This document shows, in pieces, positions 24,038-32,385 of a stretch of 48,867 nt of DNA (within the stretch, counting starts at the first letter, position 1; each line of letters begins with the position of its first letter). Position numbers and translations under genes: made by a program. The stretch spans positions 1 to 48,867 of the IMG/VR virus record IMGVR_UViG_3300021376_005073; one strand, 5' to 3'. Below the pieces are notes generated by a model. That model made no database searches. It saw nothing but the letters and a program-made list of their open reading frames with translations, and was not told the origin of the DNA. The DNA comes from a virus.

Positions 24038-25342
24038 ATGGCCAACTGGCAGTCGATAATTGATTACCTCGAGCCGAAGCCTCCCATCTTCTGCCCGGAA
24101 GAAGCGTCGCTCACGCAGAGGGTGTTCCTCAGGTGCTACTCGCTCGAGGCGCTGTTCGGCGGCGCGGCTGGCGGGGGCAAATCATCGGCGCTGCTGATGG
24201 CCGCGCTGCAGTACGTGGACATCCCGAACTACTCGGCAATCCTGTTCAGGCGCACATTCGCCGACCTGTCCCTGCCCGGCGCCCTGATGGACCGCTTCAA
24301 GACGTGGATAGCCCCGCACGATGAAATTCATTGGAATAATAACAGTTTCATAGCCACCTTCCCTTCGGGGGCGAGGATCTCGTTCGGCTACCTCAACAAC
24401 GCCGGCGACTACCTGCGGTACAAAGGCTCGGAATTCCAGTTCATAGGCATGGACGAGGTGACCGAGATCAGGGAGTCGGACTACCGCTACCTGTTCTCCC
24501 GACTTCGCCGCCCGGTGACCGGCCCCCTGTCCGAGGTCCCCCTGAGGATGAGGGCGGCATCCAACCCGGCACCGAACTGGGTGAGGCAGAGGTTCATCGT
24601 TGAGGGCAAGCAGGAGAAACGGATATTCGTCCCCTCCCGCCTTACGGACAACCCCGGAATAGATGCAACCTCCTACCGGCGCTCGCTCCAGGCCCTCGAC
24701 CCGCTGGAACGGCGCAGGCTGGAGGAGGGCGACTGGTGGGCCACGACCCTCGGCTCGATGTTCGACAGGACGTCCTTCGTCGTCGTCGACCAGCACGAGA
24801 TACCCGTGGTGACCAGTTCCGCCAGGGCGGTCAGGTTCTGGGACCTCGCGGCCACGGAGCCATCCCAGTCCAACCCCGACCCGGACTGGACGGTGGGCAC
24901 CCTCATGCTGTTCGACAAGGGAATCGCCTACATACTCGACGTCAAGAGGGCCAGGGTCAAGGGCGAGAAGGTCGAGCAAATGGTCAGGCAGACGGCGCTG
25001 GAGGACGGGCCGAGCGTGGGCATAAGAATGGAGCAGGAACCCGGATCCTCGGGCAAGGCGCTCGTCGACCAGTACGCGAGGTACGTGGTGCCCGGATACG
25101 ACTTCGTCGGGATTCGGTCAACGGGGGACAAGATCACCAGGGCCAGGCCCTTTGCGGCGGCGGCGGCCAACGGCAACATCAGGGTCCTGCGAGGCCCCTG
25201 GCTGACGGAGTGGTTGGACGAATTGTCCACGTTCCCCGAGGCCGCCAGCCACGACGACCAGGTCGACTCGGCCACCGGGGCCTTCGGCTTCCTGACAGGG
25301 CTCGGGTTGCCGCAGCGCAAGAGGGCTGCTATCATCGTCTAG
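24038..25342 (+). CDS. terL: Terminase large subunit
   Basis: A 434-residue DNA-packaging motor. The ATPase has Walker A GGAAGGGKSS at residues 41-50 and Walker B FIGMDE at 135-140. The nuclease domain shows the first catalytic Asp in RFWDLA (Asp269) and the last acidic pair in SHDDQVDS (Asp406-Asp407). I chose the ATG at 24038 because AGGA lies seven bases upstream; an in-frame TTG at 24020 is less likely. No small-terminase gene is seen next to it. Its direction is opposite to the portal, which is unusual because these genes normally run together. Confidence 0.95.
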   Translation: MANWQSIIDYLEPKPPIFCPEEASLTQRVFLRCYSLEALFGGAAGGGKSSALLMAALQYVDIPNYSAILFRRTFADLSLPGALMDRFKTWIAPHDEIHWNNNSFIATFPSGARISFGYLNNAGDYLRYKGSEFQFIGMDEVTEIRESDYRYLFSRLRRPVTGPLSEVPLRMRAASNPAPNWVRQRFIVEGKQEKRIFVPSRLTDNPGIDATSYRRSLQALDPLERRRLEEGDWWATTLGSMFDRTSFVVVDQHEIPVVTSSARAVRFWDLAATEPSQSNPDPDWTVGTLMLFDKGIAYILDVKRARVKGEKVEQMVRQTALEDGPSVGIRMEQEPGSSGKALVDQYARYVVPGYDFVGIRSTGDKITRARPFAAAAANGNIRVLRGPWLTEWLDELSTFPEAASHDDQVDSATGAFGFLTGLGLPQRKRAAIIV

Positions 25343-25375
25343 GCAAGTTCTATTACGACACGAACGAAGAGGAAC

Positions 25376-25900
25376 ATGGATACCACGCCTACTATTGCCG
25401 ACCTGCTGCTCGGCGACTTCTCGCAGCGGCTCTCCGACCTAGAGGGTCGGCTCAACGATTACCTCGCCGGTTCCCCGCCGCAGGAGGAAGCCTGCGAGGT
25501 TCTCTCGGCATTCAACAAGGCAAAGGCGGATCTCAAATTCGTCTACGACTCCTTCGCCCTCAGGGTCGGATCGACGATGACCGACGACAAGGTGCTTCTC
25601 GCCGGCGGCGGCGAGGTGGAGCGAAACTTCTCCAACAAGAGGACCAAGTGGCAGCACAAGGATTTGGCGAGCGCCGTGGCGCAGAAACTCCACAAGATGT
25701 CCATCGACATGGACACGGGCGAGGTGAAGGTAGACCCAGAGGAGATGGCCAAGTCGATGCTGAATTACGTCCAGCCGTCGTACTGGAAGATCACGCAACT
25801 GGAGAAGCTCGGCATAAACGCCGACAACTACTGCGAATCCGGCGATTCGCGCATGAGTGTAATAGTAAGACAACCACACGGAGGAACAAGCGATGAGTGA
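25376..25900 (+). CDS. Hypothetical protein upstream of Rad52-like gene (174 aa)
   Basis: No family recognised. ATG follows AAGAGGAA. The N-terminal ~60 residues are helical and acidic, the middle has ERNFSNKRTKWQHKDLASAVAQK, and the C-terminal part has KVDPEEMAKSMLNYVQPSYWKI. The composition suggests a soluble, possibly DNA- or protein-binding factor. It overlaps the next gene by eight bases and so is probably co-translated with the single-strand annealing protein. Confidence 0.8.
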   Translation: MDTTPTIADLLLGDFSQRLSDLEGRLNDYLAGSPPQEEACEVLSAFNKAKADLKFVYDSFALRVGSTMTDDKVLLAGGGEVERNFSNKRTKWQHKDLASAVAQKLHKMSIDMDTGEVKVDPEEMAKSMLNYVQPSYWKITQLEKLGINADNYCESGDSRMSVIVRQPHGGTSDE

Positions 25901-26534
25901 AACAACCAAGAAGGACGTATACGGGCTGCTCTCGGAGCCATTCCCGCAGGAGATGGAGCGGACGCTCAACAAGGGCGGGACGAACCTGACCTACATCCCG
26001 GTCAGCGAGGTCATCAACCGGCTCAACAAGGTGCTCGGCGCCGACAGCTGGTCGTTCATCGTCGTGAAGTGCGAGCGAGACGCGATCGACCCCGACTTCG
26101 TCGTCGCCCACGTCCGAATCGATTACAAGACCAGCGAGTCCGGCGTGATTTCGCGCGACGGCATCGGCGGGCAGAAAATCAAGCGCACCAAGCAGGGGTC
26201 GATAGTCGACCTCGGCGACGAGTTCAAGGGAGCCATCTCCGACGCCCTCAAGAAGGCGGCGCAGACGATGGGCGTCGGCCTGTACCTCGCCCGCAGCGAC
26301 GAGGCAATCGAGATCGAGCAGGCCATGGACGCCCCAGTCGACGAGTCGGTTCAGATCTGGGAGAACTTCGTCGGCCTGAGCAAGGGGCTCGACGAGTCAA
26401 AGCGCGCGCAGTTGAACGAATTGTGGGCGAAGATGTCCAACAACGCGCCCAAGCCGCGCAAGCCGAGCGATGCGACACTCGCCCAGCTCAACGAACTGCA
26501 GGCGGAGGCGGTAAGGCTCAGCTTCCAGAAGTAG
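25893..26534 (+). CDS. Rad52/22-family single-strand annealing protein
   Basis: 213 residues. The N-terminal ~130 match the Rad52/22 DNA-annealing fold: YIPVSEVINRLNKVLGADSWSF, a central beta sheet with VVAHVRIDY, the polar GIGGQKIKR turn and the GDEFKGAISDALKKAAQTMGVGLYL helix typical of the family. The C-terminal part is a helical tail. Such proteins anneal complementary ssDNA during phage recombination and replication. The following RecB/Cas4-like nuclease is the natural partner that would produce the ssDNA. GGAGGA lies ahead of the ATG; the gene ends in tandem TAG TAA stops. Confidence 0.9.
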   Translation: MSETTKKDVYGLLSEPFPQEMERTLNKGGTNLTYIPVSEVINRLNKVLGADSWSFIVVKCERDAIDPDFVVAHVRIDYKTSESGVISRDGIGGQKIKRTKQGSIVDLGDEFKGAISDALKKAAQTMGVGLYLARSDEAIEIEQAMDAPVDESVQIWENFVGLSKGLDESKRAQLNELWAKMSNNAPKPRKPSDATLAQLNELQAEAVRLSFQK

Positions 26535-26546
26535 TAAGGTTGTTCG

Positions 26547-27356
26547 GTGACCACTGAACAGCCGCAGGAATTGCGCATGCCCGATTACCTTTCGGCATCG
26601 TCCATATCCACTTGGGAGCAGTGCCCGCAGAGGTACAAGTACAGCCGCATCGACGGCATCCCCGAGCCGGAGACGGAGAGCCAGGTGATGGGCACGTTCG
26701 TCCACGAGGTGCTGGAGAACCTGTACGCGCTGCCCAGCGAGGAGCGCACCATCGGCAACGCGCAACAGGTGTCTCGCTTCGTCTGGGCCAAGGGCTGGGA
26801 AAGCCGGCTGGCCGCAATCGGGTTGGACGAGCAACAAATGCGAGAATTCAGGTGGAAATCATGGTGGTGCGTGGAGAACCTCTGGGCCGTGGAGAACCCG
26901 GCGAAGGTGTCGCCGTTGGGGCTCGAATCCGAGTACAAGGTCGAGGTCTCGCCCGGCGTGGTGGTGCGCGGGTTCGTGGATCGCGTCGCCGAGGCGGGGG
27001 ACGGCCTGAAAGTCACCGACTACAAGACGGGAAAGTTCCCGAAGCCTGCGTACATGGACCAGAAGTGGTTCCAGTTGATGCTGTACAAAATCATTGTCGA
27101 GCGTTCGCCGACCCTGATGACGACCGGTAAATCGGTTGACGAGGTGGAACTCATCTACCTGAAGGACGGTAAGAGCATAAGCAGGAAGATGAAGGACGGC
27201 GACGACGAGCAGACCCTCGCCCGCGTCGTGAAGGTCCACGGCGAGGTAGCGGAGGCGATCGGCACCGGCTCTTTTCCGACGAAGGTTTCGCGCCTGTGCG
27301 ACTGGTGCCACTACAAGAGGATTTGCCCAGCTTGGGCGAACCGAAGGAGTCGTTAG
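26547..27356 (+). CDS. RecB/Cas4-like PD-(D/E)XK exonuclease with probable Fe-S cluster
   Basis: 269 residues. Nuclease core: GTFVHE with His53, VDR with Asp145, and VTDYKTGK with Asp158 and Lys160. Cys26 near the N-terminus and Cys251, Cys254, Cys260 near the C-terminus form the split four-cysteine pattern of AddB/Cas4-type 4Fe-4S nucleases. It likely resects DNA ends for the adjacent Rad52-like protein. The GTG start has AAGG seven bases upstream; an internal ATG at residue 11 is the alternative. Confidence 0.9.
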   Translation: MTTEQPQELRMPDYLSASSISTWEQCPQRYKYSRIDGIPEPETESQVMGTFVHEVLENLYALPSEERTIGNAQQVSRFVWAKGWESRLAAIGLDEQQMREFRWKSWWCVENLWAVENPAKVSPLGLESEYKVEVSPGVVVRGFVDRVAEAGDGLKVTDYKTGKFPKPAYMDQKWFQLMLYKIIVERSPTLMTTGKSVDEVELIYLKDGKSISRKMKDGDDEQTLARVVKVHGEVAEAIGTGSFPTKVSRLCDWCHYKRICPAWANRRSR

Positions 27357-27359
27357 GGA

Positions 27360-27866
27360 ATGGACAACCAAACTTTCGCGAAGATGGTGGCCGAGGAGGT
27401 CAAGAACAAGCTGTCGCCCAGCCAGCGCAAAATCCTGCTGGAAAAAGAAAATTGGGAGAGGTGGAGGCAGAACCTCGAGGCGCTCATAGACAACCTCGAT
27501 TCCCAGATATCCAAGACCGAGAAGGCCAGGCAAGACGACACCGAGAGGTACCAGTCCTTCGGCAACGAGGGACTCGTGCTGCTCGAGAGCGCGAACTCCT
27601 CGTACGACTCGCGCATCAAGAAAATCTCCCGCTTCAGGTTCCACGTCGAGAGGCGGCTCAACGAGGTGGCGACGATGATCGAAACCGGCGAGGTGCTCGA
27701 GAGCAACGGCTGGTCGAACGCGGAGTTCCTGCGCCGCGGCATAGCGAGGCACAAATCGCTCATGCGCGAGTACGAGTTCGAGGAGACGGTGCTCGACAGG
27801 GCTCTGTGGTCCCTGCTGGACGACAGGTGGGATTTCGACGACATACGGGTATCGGATGTCCTGTGA
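27360..27866 (+). CDS. Hypothetical charged helical protein (168 aa)
   Basis: Nearly the whole sequence is predicted helical and highly charged, with coiled-coil-like stretches in residues 10-60 and 85-115. No enzyme motif is visible. It begins four bases after the nuclease gene and overlaps the HNH gene by four bases, placing it inside the recombination operon. Confidence 0.8.
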   Translation: MDNQTFAKMVAEEVKNKLSPSQRKILLEKENWERWRQNLEALIDNLDSQISKTEKARQDDTERYQSFGNEGLVLLESANSSYDSRIKKISRFRFHVERRLNEVATMIETGEVLESNGWSNAEFLRRGIARHKSLMREYEFEETVLDRALWSLLDDRWDFDDIRVSDVL

Positions 27867-28201
27867 AGAAGCGGAAGCCGCTCAAGCGCTCAGGACGGTT
27901 GCGGCAGCGAAGCAAGAAGATGGAGGCGAAGTACGCCGACAGGAGGGTGCTCGTGGCGAAGGTCCTCTCCGAGCGCCCGTACTGCGAGGCGTGCCCGAAG
28001 TTCGCGGCGCACGACGGGCTGAGGACTTACCACCGCCTCGCGTCAAAGGACGTCCACGAACTCGTCCGCCGGTCGCAGGGCGGCTCGATACTCGACGAGG
28101 CGAACGTGATAGCGGTGTGCAGGAAGTGCCACGACAGGATCGGGAGGGAGCCGGCGCTGGCGTTCGACCTCGGTCTGGCAAGGCACGGGTGGGAAAAGTG
28201 A
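27863..28201 (+). CDS. HNH endonuclease
   Basis: 112 residues from a GTG that overlaps the previous stop (GTGA). The core is H65-E66, N81 and H90 in the order H...N...H, with zinc-knuckle pairs C41/C44 and C86/C89. The N-terminal 20 residues are Lys/Arg-rich. Short phage HNH proteins are commonly linked to terminase-dependent packaging or recombination. Here it sits in the recombination block rather than next to terL, so a nicking role in replication or recombination is equally possible. Confidence 0.88.
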   Translation: MKKRKPLKRSGRLRQRSKKMEAKYADRRVLVAKVLSERPYCEACPKFAAHDGLRTYHRLASKDVHELVRRSQGGSILDEANVIAVCRKCHDRIGREPALAFDLGLARHGWEK

Positions 28202-28746
28202 GGAAGGGCGTCGTAGTCACGCTCGGGATAGACCCGTCCCTCACGTCGACCGGCGTGTCGGTGTCGGGGCAGACGTCGAGCATCCGGCGCGACTCGTCCG
28301 GCCCGCAGAGGCTCGTCGAGATACGGGATGAGGTGATGCTCCTCGTCGCCGAGCACGGCGTCGATTGCGTGGCAATCGAGCACTACTCGTACGCCTCGCG
28401 CAACTCGCAGGCGCACTCGATCGGCGAGCTCGGCGGTGTGCTCAGGGTGGCGCTCCACGAGGCCGGCATACCGACCGTTGAGATACCGCCGACGTGCAGG
28501 GCGAAGTTCGCCACTGGCAAGGGGAATGCGGGCAAGGCCGAGGTCGTGTCGGCCATATCGGCGCGCACGGGAATCGTGTGGAACGGCGGCGACGGACCGG
28601 ACAGGTGCGACGCTTGGGTGATCGAGGAAATGCTCAGGTGCAAGCTCGGCCAATCGGCGATCGAGTGGCCGAAATCCCACGCCGAGGGCCTAGAAAAGGT
28701 AGATTGGTCCCCACTAGATCGAATTGCGAAAGGACGGGCGAAATGA
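28198..28746 (+). CDS. RuvC-like Holliday junction resolvase
   Basis: 182 residues, GTG start overlapping the HNH stop by four bases. RNase H-fold signature residues: GIDPSLTSTG with Asp12, VAIEHYSY with Glu61, and a C-terminal acidic pair around DRCDAW (Asp135, Asp138). The family cuts four-way junctions, which in phages must be resolved before or during packaging. Position and overlap place it with the Rad52/RecB-like recombination genes. Confidence 0.88.
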   Translation: MRKGVVVTLGIDPSLTSTGVSVSGQTSSIRRDSSGPQRLVEIRDEVMLLVAEHGVDCVAIEHYSYASRNSQAHSIGELGGVLRVALHEAGIPTVEIPPTCRAKFATGKGNAGKAEVVSAISARTGIVWNGGDGPDRCDAWVIEEMLRCKLGQSAIEWPKSHAEGLEKVDWSPLDRIAKGRAK

Positions 28747-29096
28747 CGGTCGCCAACAGCATGAGAACCTCACCGATAAGCCAGGTGGAAATAGAGGAGC
28801 GGATACTCAGGCTCCTCGACGAACTCGAGTACCACACGGAGGCGTTCGAATCCCTCGCCGAGGACAGCGCGAAGAAGGAATCGAGGCTGAAGGGCGAGTG
28901 GGCGAAGGAATACCTCTCGGCGAAGGGCTCGATTCGCGAGCGCGAGGCATGGGCGGACTACAAGCTTGCCGACATGGACTTCGACTACAAGTGCGCCGAG
29001 GCCCTGGTCAAGGCGAAGCGAGAGAAGTTGCTGACCCTGCGCACCGAGGTTGACGCTCTCAGGACGCTCAACGCAAACGTGCGAGTGCAGGTGTGA
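28743..29096 (+). CDS. Hypothetical coiled-coil protein (117 aa)
   Basis: ATG overlaps the RuvC-like stop (ATGA). After a short polar N-terminus the protein is almost entirely helical with heptad-like spacing (EERILRLLDELEYHTEAF; KREKLLTLRTEVDALRTL). It has no recognised domain. Because of tight coupling on both sides I place it in the same operon as the resolvase and the ParB-like gene. Confidence 0.8.
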   Translation: MTVANSMRTSPISQVEIEERILRLLDELEYHTEAFESLAEDSAKKESRLKGEWAKEYLSAKGSIREREAWADYKLADMDFDYKCAEALVKAKREKLLTLRTEVDALRTLNANVRVQV

Positions 29097-29821
29097 ACGG
29101 GATACACGAGTCGCTCGCCTCCCTGGCGATGCCGCTCGGCAGCCTCGTTCCGCTCAAGGACAACCCCAGGCGCGGCGACGTCGATGCCATCGCATCCTCG
29201 TACAAGGAGTTCGGGCAGATAAAGCCGATCGTCGTCGCCGAGAACGGGGACGGACGCTACGTCATCATCGCGGGCAACCACCAGTACCAGGCGGCGAAGC
29301 GACTCGGATGGGACTCGATCGCGTGCACGGTGCTTGACGCCGACGAGAAGAAGGCGATGGCGTTCGCCTACGCGGACAACAGGACGTCCGACCTCGGCGG
29401 CTACGACGAGGACCTGCTGATGCAGATGATCGGCCAGATCGGGTCGGAATACTCGGAACTGATGAACGGCCTCGGCATAGACGAGTTCGACATGGCATCG
29501 ATAGAGGAAACGGTGTCGAACGCCGAGAGCGAGATACTCACTTCGAGCGAGTTTGTCCCGCCAGTGATCGTCGAACAGCAGGACGCGGTGCCGGTCGTTC
29601 CGAAGGGCGAGGAATTGAACGTCGCCGCCCTCGGGAGCACATCCATACCGGGGATAAAGAAGCCGACCGCCATCGTGCAGTACACGATCGTCTTCGACAG
29701 CGTGGAGCAACAGAGCAGGTGGTACGACTTCGTCAAGTGGCTCAGGTCGGACGCCGAGACGGACGGAAACACAACAGCCGAGAGGCTCCTCAATTACCTA
29801 GAAGCGCACTGCGACTTCTAA
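29093..29821 (+). CDS. ParB/Srx-fold nuclease-domain protein, first copy (IbrB-like)
   Basis: 242 residues, GTG start in a GTGA overlap. The N-terminal ~100 residues are a ParB/sulfiredoxin-like domain: LKDNPRRGDVDAIASSYKEFGQIKPIVV and the GNHQYQAAKRLG box at 61-72, equivalent to the GxRRxxAA motif. The C-terminal half is unassigned. Directly downstream is a PAPS-reductase-like gene and then a second ParB-like gene. ParB-like/PAPS-reductase-like pairs are known as IbrB/IbrA in prophages, where their chemistry is not settled. A chromosome-partition role is unlikely in this setting. Confidence 0.88.
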   Translation: MNGIHESLASLAMPLGSLVPLKDNPRRGDVDAIASSYKEFGQIKPIVVAENGDGRYVIIAGNHQYQAAKRLGWDSIACTVLDADEKKAMAFAYADNRTSDLGGYDEDLLMQMIGQIGSEYSELMNGLGIDEFDMASIEETVSNAESEILTSSEFVPPVIVEQQDAVPVVPKGEELNVAALGSTSIPGIKKPTAIVQYTIVFDSVEQQSRWYDFVKWLRSDAETDGNTTAERLLNYLEAHCDF

Positions 29822-30945
29822 TGCCGCGGCAACGGCTGTTCCTTGATGCCTCCTGCGTGGACGCGGCGCGCGCCAGGATGCGGCACGTGTACGACACCTT
29901 CGACACCGTGTGCGTGCAGTTCTCCGGGGGCAAGGACTCGACGGCGATACTCCACTTGGCGAGGGAAGTACACGAGGAGCGGGGGCTCGGGCCGGTCAAG
30001 GTGATATTTCGCGACGAGGAAATGGTCAGCCCCATGGTCGTCGACTACGTGATGAGGGTGCGCGATTATCCGTGGGTCGACATGGAGTGGTACTGCCTGC
30101 CGTACGGCGCGGAGATATGGATACTCGGCAGGCGCGAGACGGCGTTGCTGTGGAGCGGGAAGCGGGAGCGCGAGGGGAGGTTGGTCAGGCCCATGCCGGA
30201 GTTCGCCATCAGCGCGAGGAATTTCGGCCTGTCGCACGACGAGCCACTCAGGGAGACGATCGACTACTACACGATGCAGGGCAAGAAGGGAAGGACGGCG
30301 TTCATCACGGGAGTGCGCGCGAACGAGTCAATGATCAGGTACAGGTCGTGCGTCCAGAAACTCCACGAGAACTACATAGTCACACCCTTCGGCGTGAAGC
30401 GCGGCCTCCCGCTCAAATTCGCCAAGGTCATCTACGACTGGCAGACGAGCGACGTGTTCAGGTTCATCCACGAATCAGGCGGCGAATACTCGGAGTACTA
30501 CGATGCGGCAGAGATGACGGGTTCCAACACGAGAGTCGGCATACCGCTGCACTCGATAGCCATACGCAGACTCGGCGACGTCATCGCCACCGAGCCCGAG
30601 TTCTACGACCAGCTCGTGAGGGTGTTCCCGCGCATAGATGCGCAGAGGCGGCTCGGCAAGGACTTCGACGCCGACAAGGTGGTCGGGGCCTACTCGCAGG
30701 ACGGGCTGGACGGGGTCAGCCAATTCATTTCCGATTTCATGATTGGCAAGACGATGCAGACGGCGGCCAGACGATACGTCTCGACATTCAAGAAGAAGAT
30801 GGTTCACGACCCCGCCTCGTATCCGATCCACTGGCTGGTGAGGACGCTGTTGCTCAACTCGATACACGTCACCTCGGCGAACCCGGCTGGCCCGGGGACG
30901 AAGGCTGGCAGAATGATAAAGAACCAGGGGGAAACGAATGGCTGA
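29821..30945 (+). CDS. PAPS reductase / DndC-like PP-loop ATPase (IbrA-like)
   Basis: 374 residues. The PP-loop SGGKDST at residues 35-41 follows a VCVQF strand, as in PAPS reductases, DndC and related ATP-pyrophosphatases that activate or transfer sulfur. GVRANES and RYRSC resemble the family's substrate-binding region. The C-terminal ~150 residues, with AEMTGSNTRVGIPLHS and a long helical tail, are longer than in a plain reductase. The ATG overlaps the ParB-like stop by one base. A nucleic-acid-directed reaction, such as a sulfur-dependent modification, is inferred from the DndC likeness and ParB-like partners; there are no dndA, B, D or E genes here. Confidence 0.88.
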   Translation: MPRQRLFLDASCVDAARARMRHVYDTFDTVCVQFSGGKDSTAILHLAREVHEERGLGPVKVIFRDEEMVSPMVVDYVMRVRDYPWVDMEWYCLPYGAEIWILGRRETALLWSGKREREGRLVRPMPEFAISARNFGLSHDEPLRETIDYYTMQGKKGRTAFITGVRANESMIRYRSCVQKLHENYIVTPFGVKRGLPLKFAKVIYDWQTSDVFRFIHESGGEYSEYYDAAEMTGSNTRVGIPLHSIAIRRLGDVIATEPEFYDQLVRVFPRIDAQRRLGKDFDADKVVGAYSQDGLDGVSQFISDFMIGKTMQTAARRYVSTFKKKMVHDPASYPIHWLVRTLLLNSIHVTSANPAGPGTKAGRMIKNQGETNG

Positions 30946-31483
30946 ATCAACCCAGATGAATCCGGGCGATCTCGCGCTTGCACCGTGGCGAACGACCTAC
31001 ACGCTCTCCCCCGACCTGGCGGTGCTGGCGCGCTCGATGTGCAGGCACGGAATCCTCTCCCCGATAGTGGCGAGAAGGCAAGGGCTGACGATTATCGACG
31101 GACACGAACGATGCCTTCTGTCGATGAACAACCAGCAGGTCAGGGAGGCCGTCGGGGCGACCGTGCCGGTTTCGTTGGTGGATTGCACCGAGGCCGAGGC
31201 GATAATCCTCCACGTCCAGATGAACAGGGGCAGGGGATCGGTCGTGTCAAAGAAGCTCTCCTCGGCGATAAGGCGCCTCACTTCGTCCGGCTCGGCGAAC
31301 GAGAACGATCTCATGCTGGCCCTCAACCTCTCGGCCGACGAATTCGACCTGCTGGTGGATGGGACGATAATCAAGCACCGGGCGATAAAGGACCACCTCT
31401 ACTCCCGCGCGTGGGTGCCGATCGAGTCGTCTGCGAAGGTGGACGAGCCGGCCATAGAGGCACCGCCGAACGACGACAGATAG
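30938..31483 (+). CDS. ParB/Srx-fold nuclease-domain protein, second copy
   Basis: 181 residues, ATG with GGGGGAAA-type ribosome binding site, overlapping the PAPS-reductase-like stop by eight bases. The conserved box reads TIIDGHERCLL (residues 51-61), with upstream HGILSPIVARRQGL. It is shorter than and only distantly similar to the first copy. The C-terminal half includes a helical ANENDLMLALNLSADEFDLL part that could be DNA-binding. The flanking of one PP-loop enzyme by two different ParB-like proteins is unusual. Confidence 0.83.
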   Translation: MAESTQMNPGDLALAPWRTTYTLSPDLAVLARSMCRHGILSPIVARRQGLTIIDGHERCLLSMNNQQVREAVGATVPVSLVDCTEAEAIILHVQMNRGRGSVVSKKLSSAIRRLTSSGSANENDLMLALNLSADEFDLLVDGTIIKHRAIKDHLYSRAWVPIESSAKVDEPAIEAPPNDDR

Positions 31484-31532
31484 CGGGCTAGTGATAAAAT
31501 AACAACCGTCGGATTCATCAGACGGAGGAAGC
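31484..31532 (+). promoter_or_regulatory. Possible promoter with extended -10 ahead of the virion-gene block
   Basis: The junction between the ParB-like cassette and the head-completion genes holds TGATAAAAT at 31492-31500, an extended -10-like element, followed by a GGAGGA ribosome binding site. Similar TGCTAAA(G/C)T sequences occur at 36671-36679, ahead of the tape measure gene, and at 35247-35255. No good -35 box is visible, so this is tentative. Confidence 0.25.
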
Positions 31533-31736
31533 ATGCCGCAAGCACTCGTACCCGAAGCAGGCGACGAAGACATCAGCATTCCGAGGAGAATCGGTAGGGT
31601 CCTCGGATTCGCGTTCGGCCGCAACAGAGAGCGCAGCCCGGCGAGGGTGCTCGAGTACGCGCGCAGGCAGACGCGCGAGGAACTCAACGAGAGAAGAAGG
31701 GCGCGCGCTCGCAGGGCGGCCGCTCTCGGCAGGTAA
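31533..31736 (+). CDS. Small basic protein (67 aa)
   Basis: ATG is preceded by a strong GGAGGAA site. The C-terminal 40 residues are Arg-rich (RQTREELNERRRARARRAAALGR-type composition, given here only as its overall pattern). It lies immediately upstream of the head-tail connector gene. No family recognised; binding to DNA or to acidic virion proteins is possible from composition only. Confidence 0.65.
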   Translation: MPQALVPEAGDEDISIPRRIGRVLGFAFGRNRERSPARVLEYARRQTREELNERRRARARRAAALGR

Positions 31737-31740
31737 CCCC

Positions 31741-32385
31741 ATGCCGGTAGCAACAGTCGCCGACCTAAAGACGTACATGGACATAAGCCTGACGAACAGG
31801 CAGGTGGACGCAGCCGAGATGGTGCTCGCCGGACTCCAGAGCGAGATGGAGCTCTACCTCCGCAGGCCCGTCGAGGTCGTCTCGGCGACGGAGCAGCACC
31901 GCATCCCCAGCGAGCACACGGGGATTCCGATGAGCTCCTTTTTCGTGAACTCGAGTCCGACCGGCGATTCCCTCTTCGGGAGCACGGTCGACAACACCAC
32001 CTTCCTCGAACCGCCGACGACCGTGTACCTACTGAACACGCCCGTGGTCAGCGCGTCCGTGGTCAAACTGAAGCGACTGAGGGGGACGGAGAGGACGCTG
32101 GTGGCGGAGCAGGACTACGTCGTGCGCGGGTTCGGCATTGACGTGTTCGGGGCGTACGCGGATGACCTGGTCACCGTCACCTACACGGGCGGCCTCAACG
32201 GGTCGGCGATACCCGCGATCAAGTTGCTCATCCTCCGCGCCGCGACGAGGGAAATGCAGAACATGCACGACGACGTGGTCGGCGTGAAGGATCTGGAGCC
32301 GCGCAACGTCGCTCCGATGCAGACCGGCTTTCTCGAGACGGAGCTGATGTCTCTGAAGAGGTATCGCAAGAATCGGTACGGCTGA
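31741..32385 (+). CDS. Head-tail connector (gp6/gp15-like adaptor)
   Basis: 214 residues. The N-terminal VADLKTYMDISLTNRQVDAAEMVLAGLQSEMELYL helical pair and the C-terminal helix (AIKLLILRAATREMQNM) are typical of the adaptor family that stacks under the portal ring, with a beta-rich insert in the middle (YVVRGFGIDVFG, DDLVTVTYTGG). The following gene order (virion morphogenesis protein, tail terminator, sheath) supports it. Confidence 0.8.
   Translation: MPVATVADLKTYMDISLTNRQVDAAEMVLAGLQSEMELYLRRPVEVVSATEQHRIPSEHTGIPMSSFFVNSSPTGDSLFGSTVDNTTFLEPPTTVYLLNTPVVSASVVKLKRLRGTERTLVAEQDYVVRGFGIDVFGAYADDLVTVTYTGGLNGSAIPAIKLLILRAATREMQNMHDDVVGVKDLEPRNVAPMQTGFLETELMSLKRYRKNRYG

Noticed and set aside
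29093-29821. ParB-like gene as part of a plasmid or phage partition system
   Set aside because: There is no ParA, no parS-like repeats nearby, and the partner gene is a PP-loop enzyme.
24133-31491. Long overlapping frames in other phases across the recombination genes
   Set aside because: They are Arg/Gly-rich shadows of TerL, Rad52-like, nuclease and PP-loop genes. The true HNH, RuvC-like, coiled-coil and PP-loop starts lie inside such longer frames and were re-set using overlaps and ribosome binding sites.
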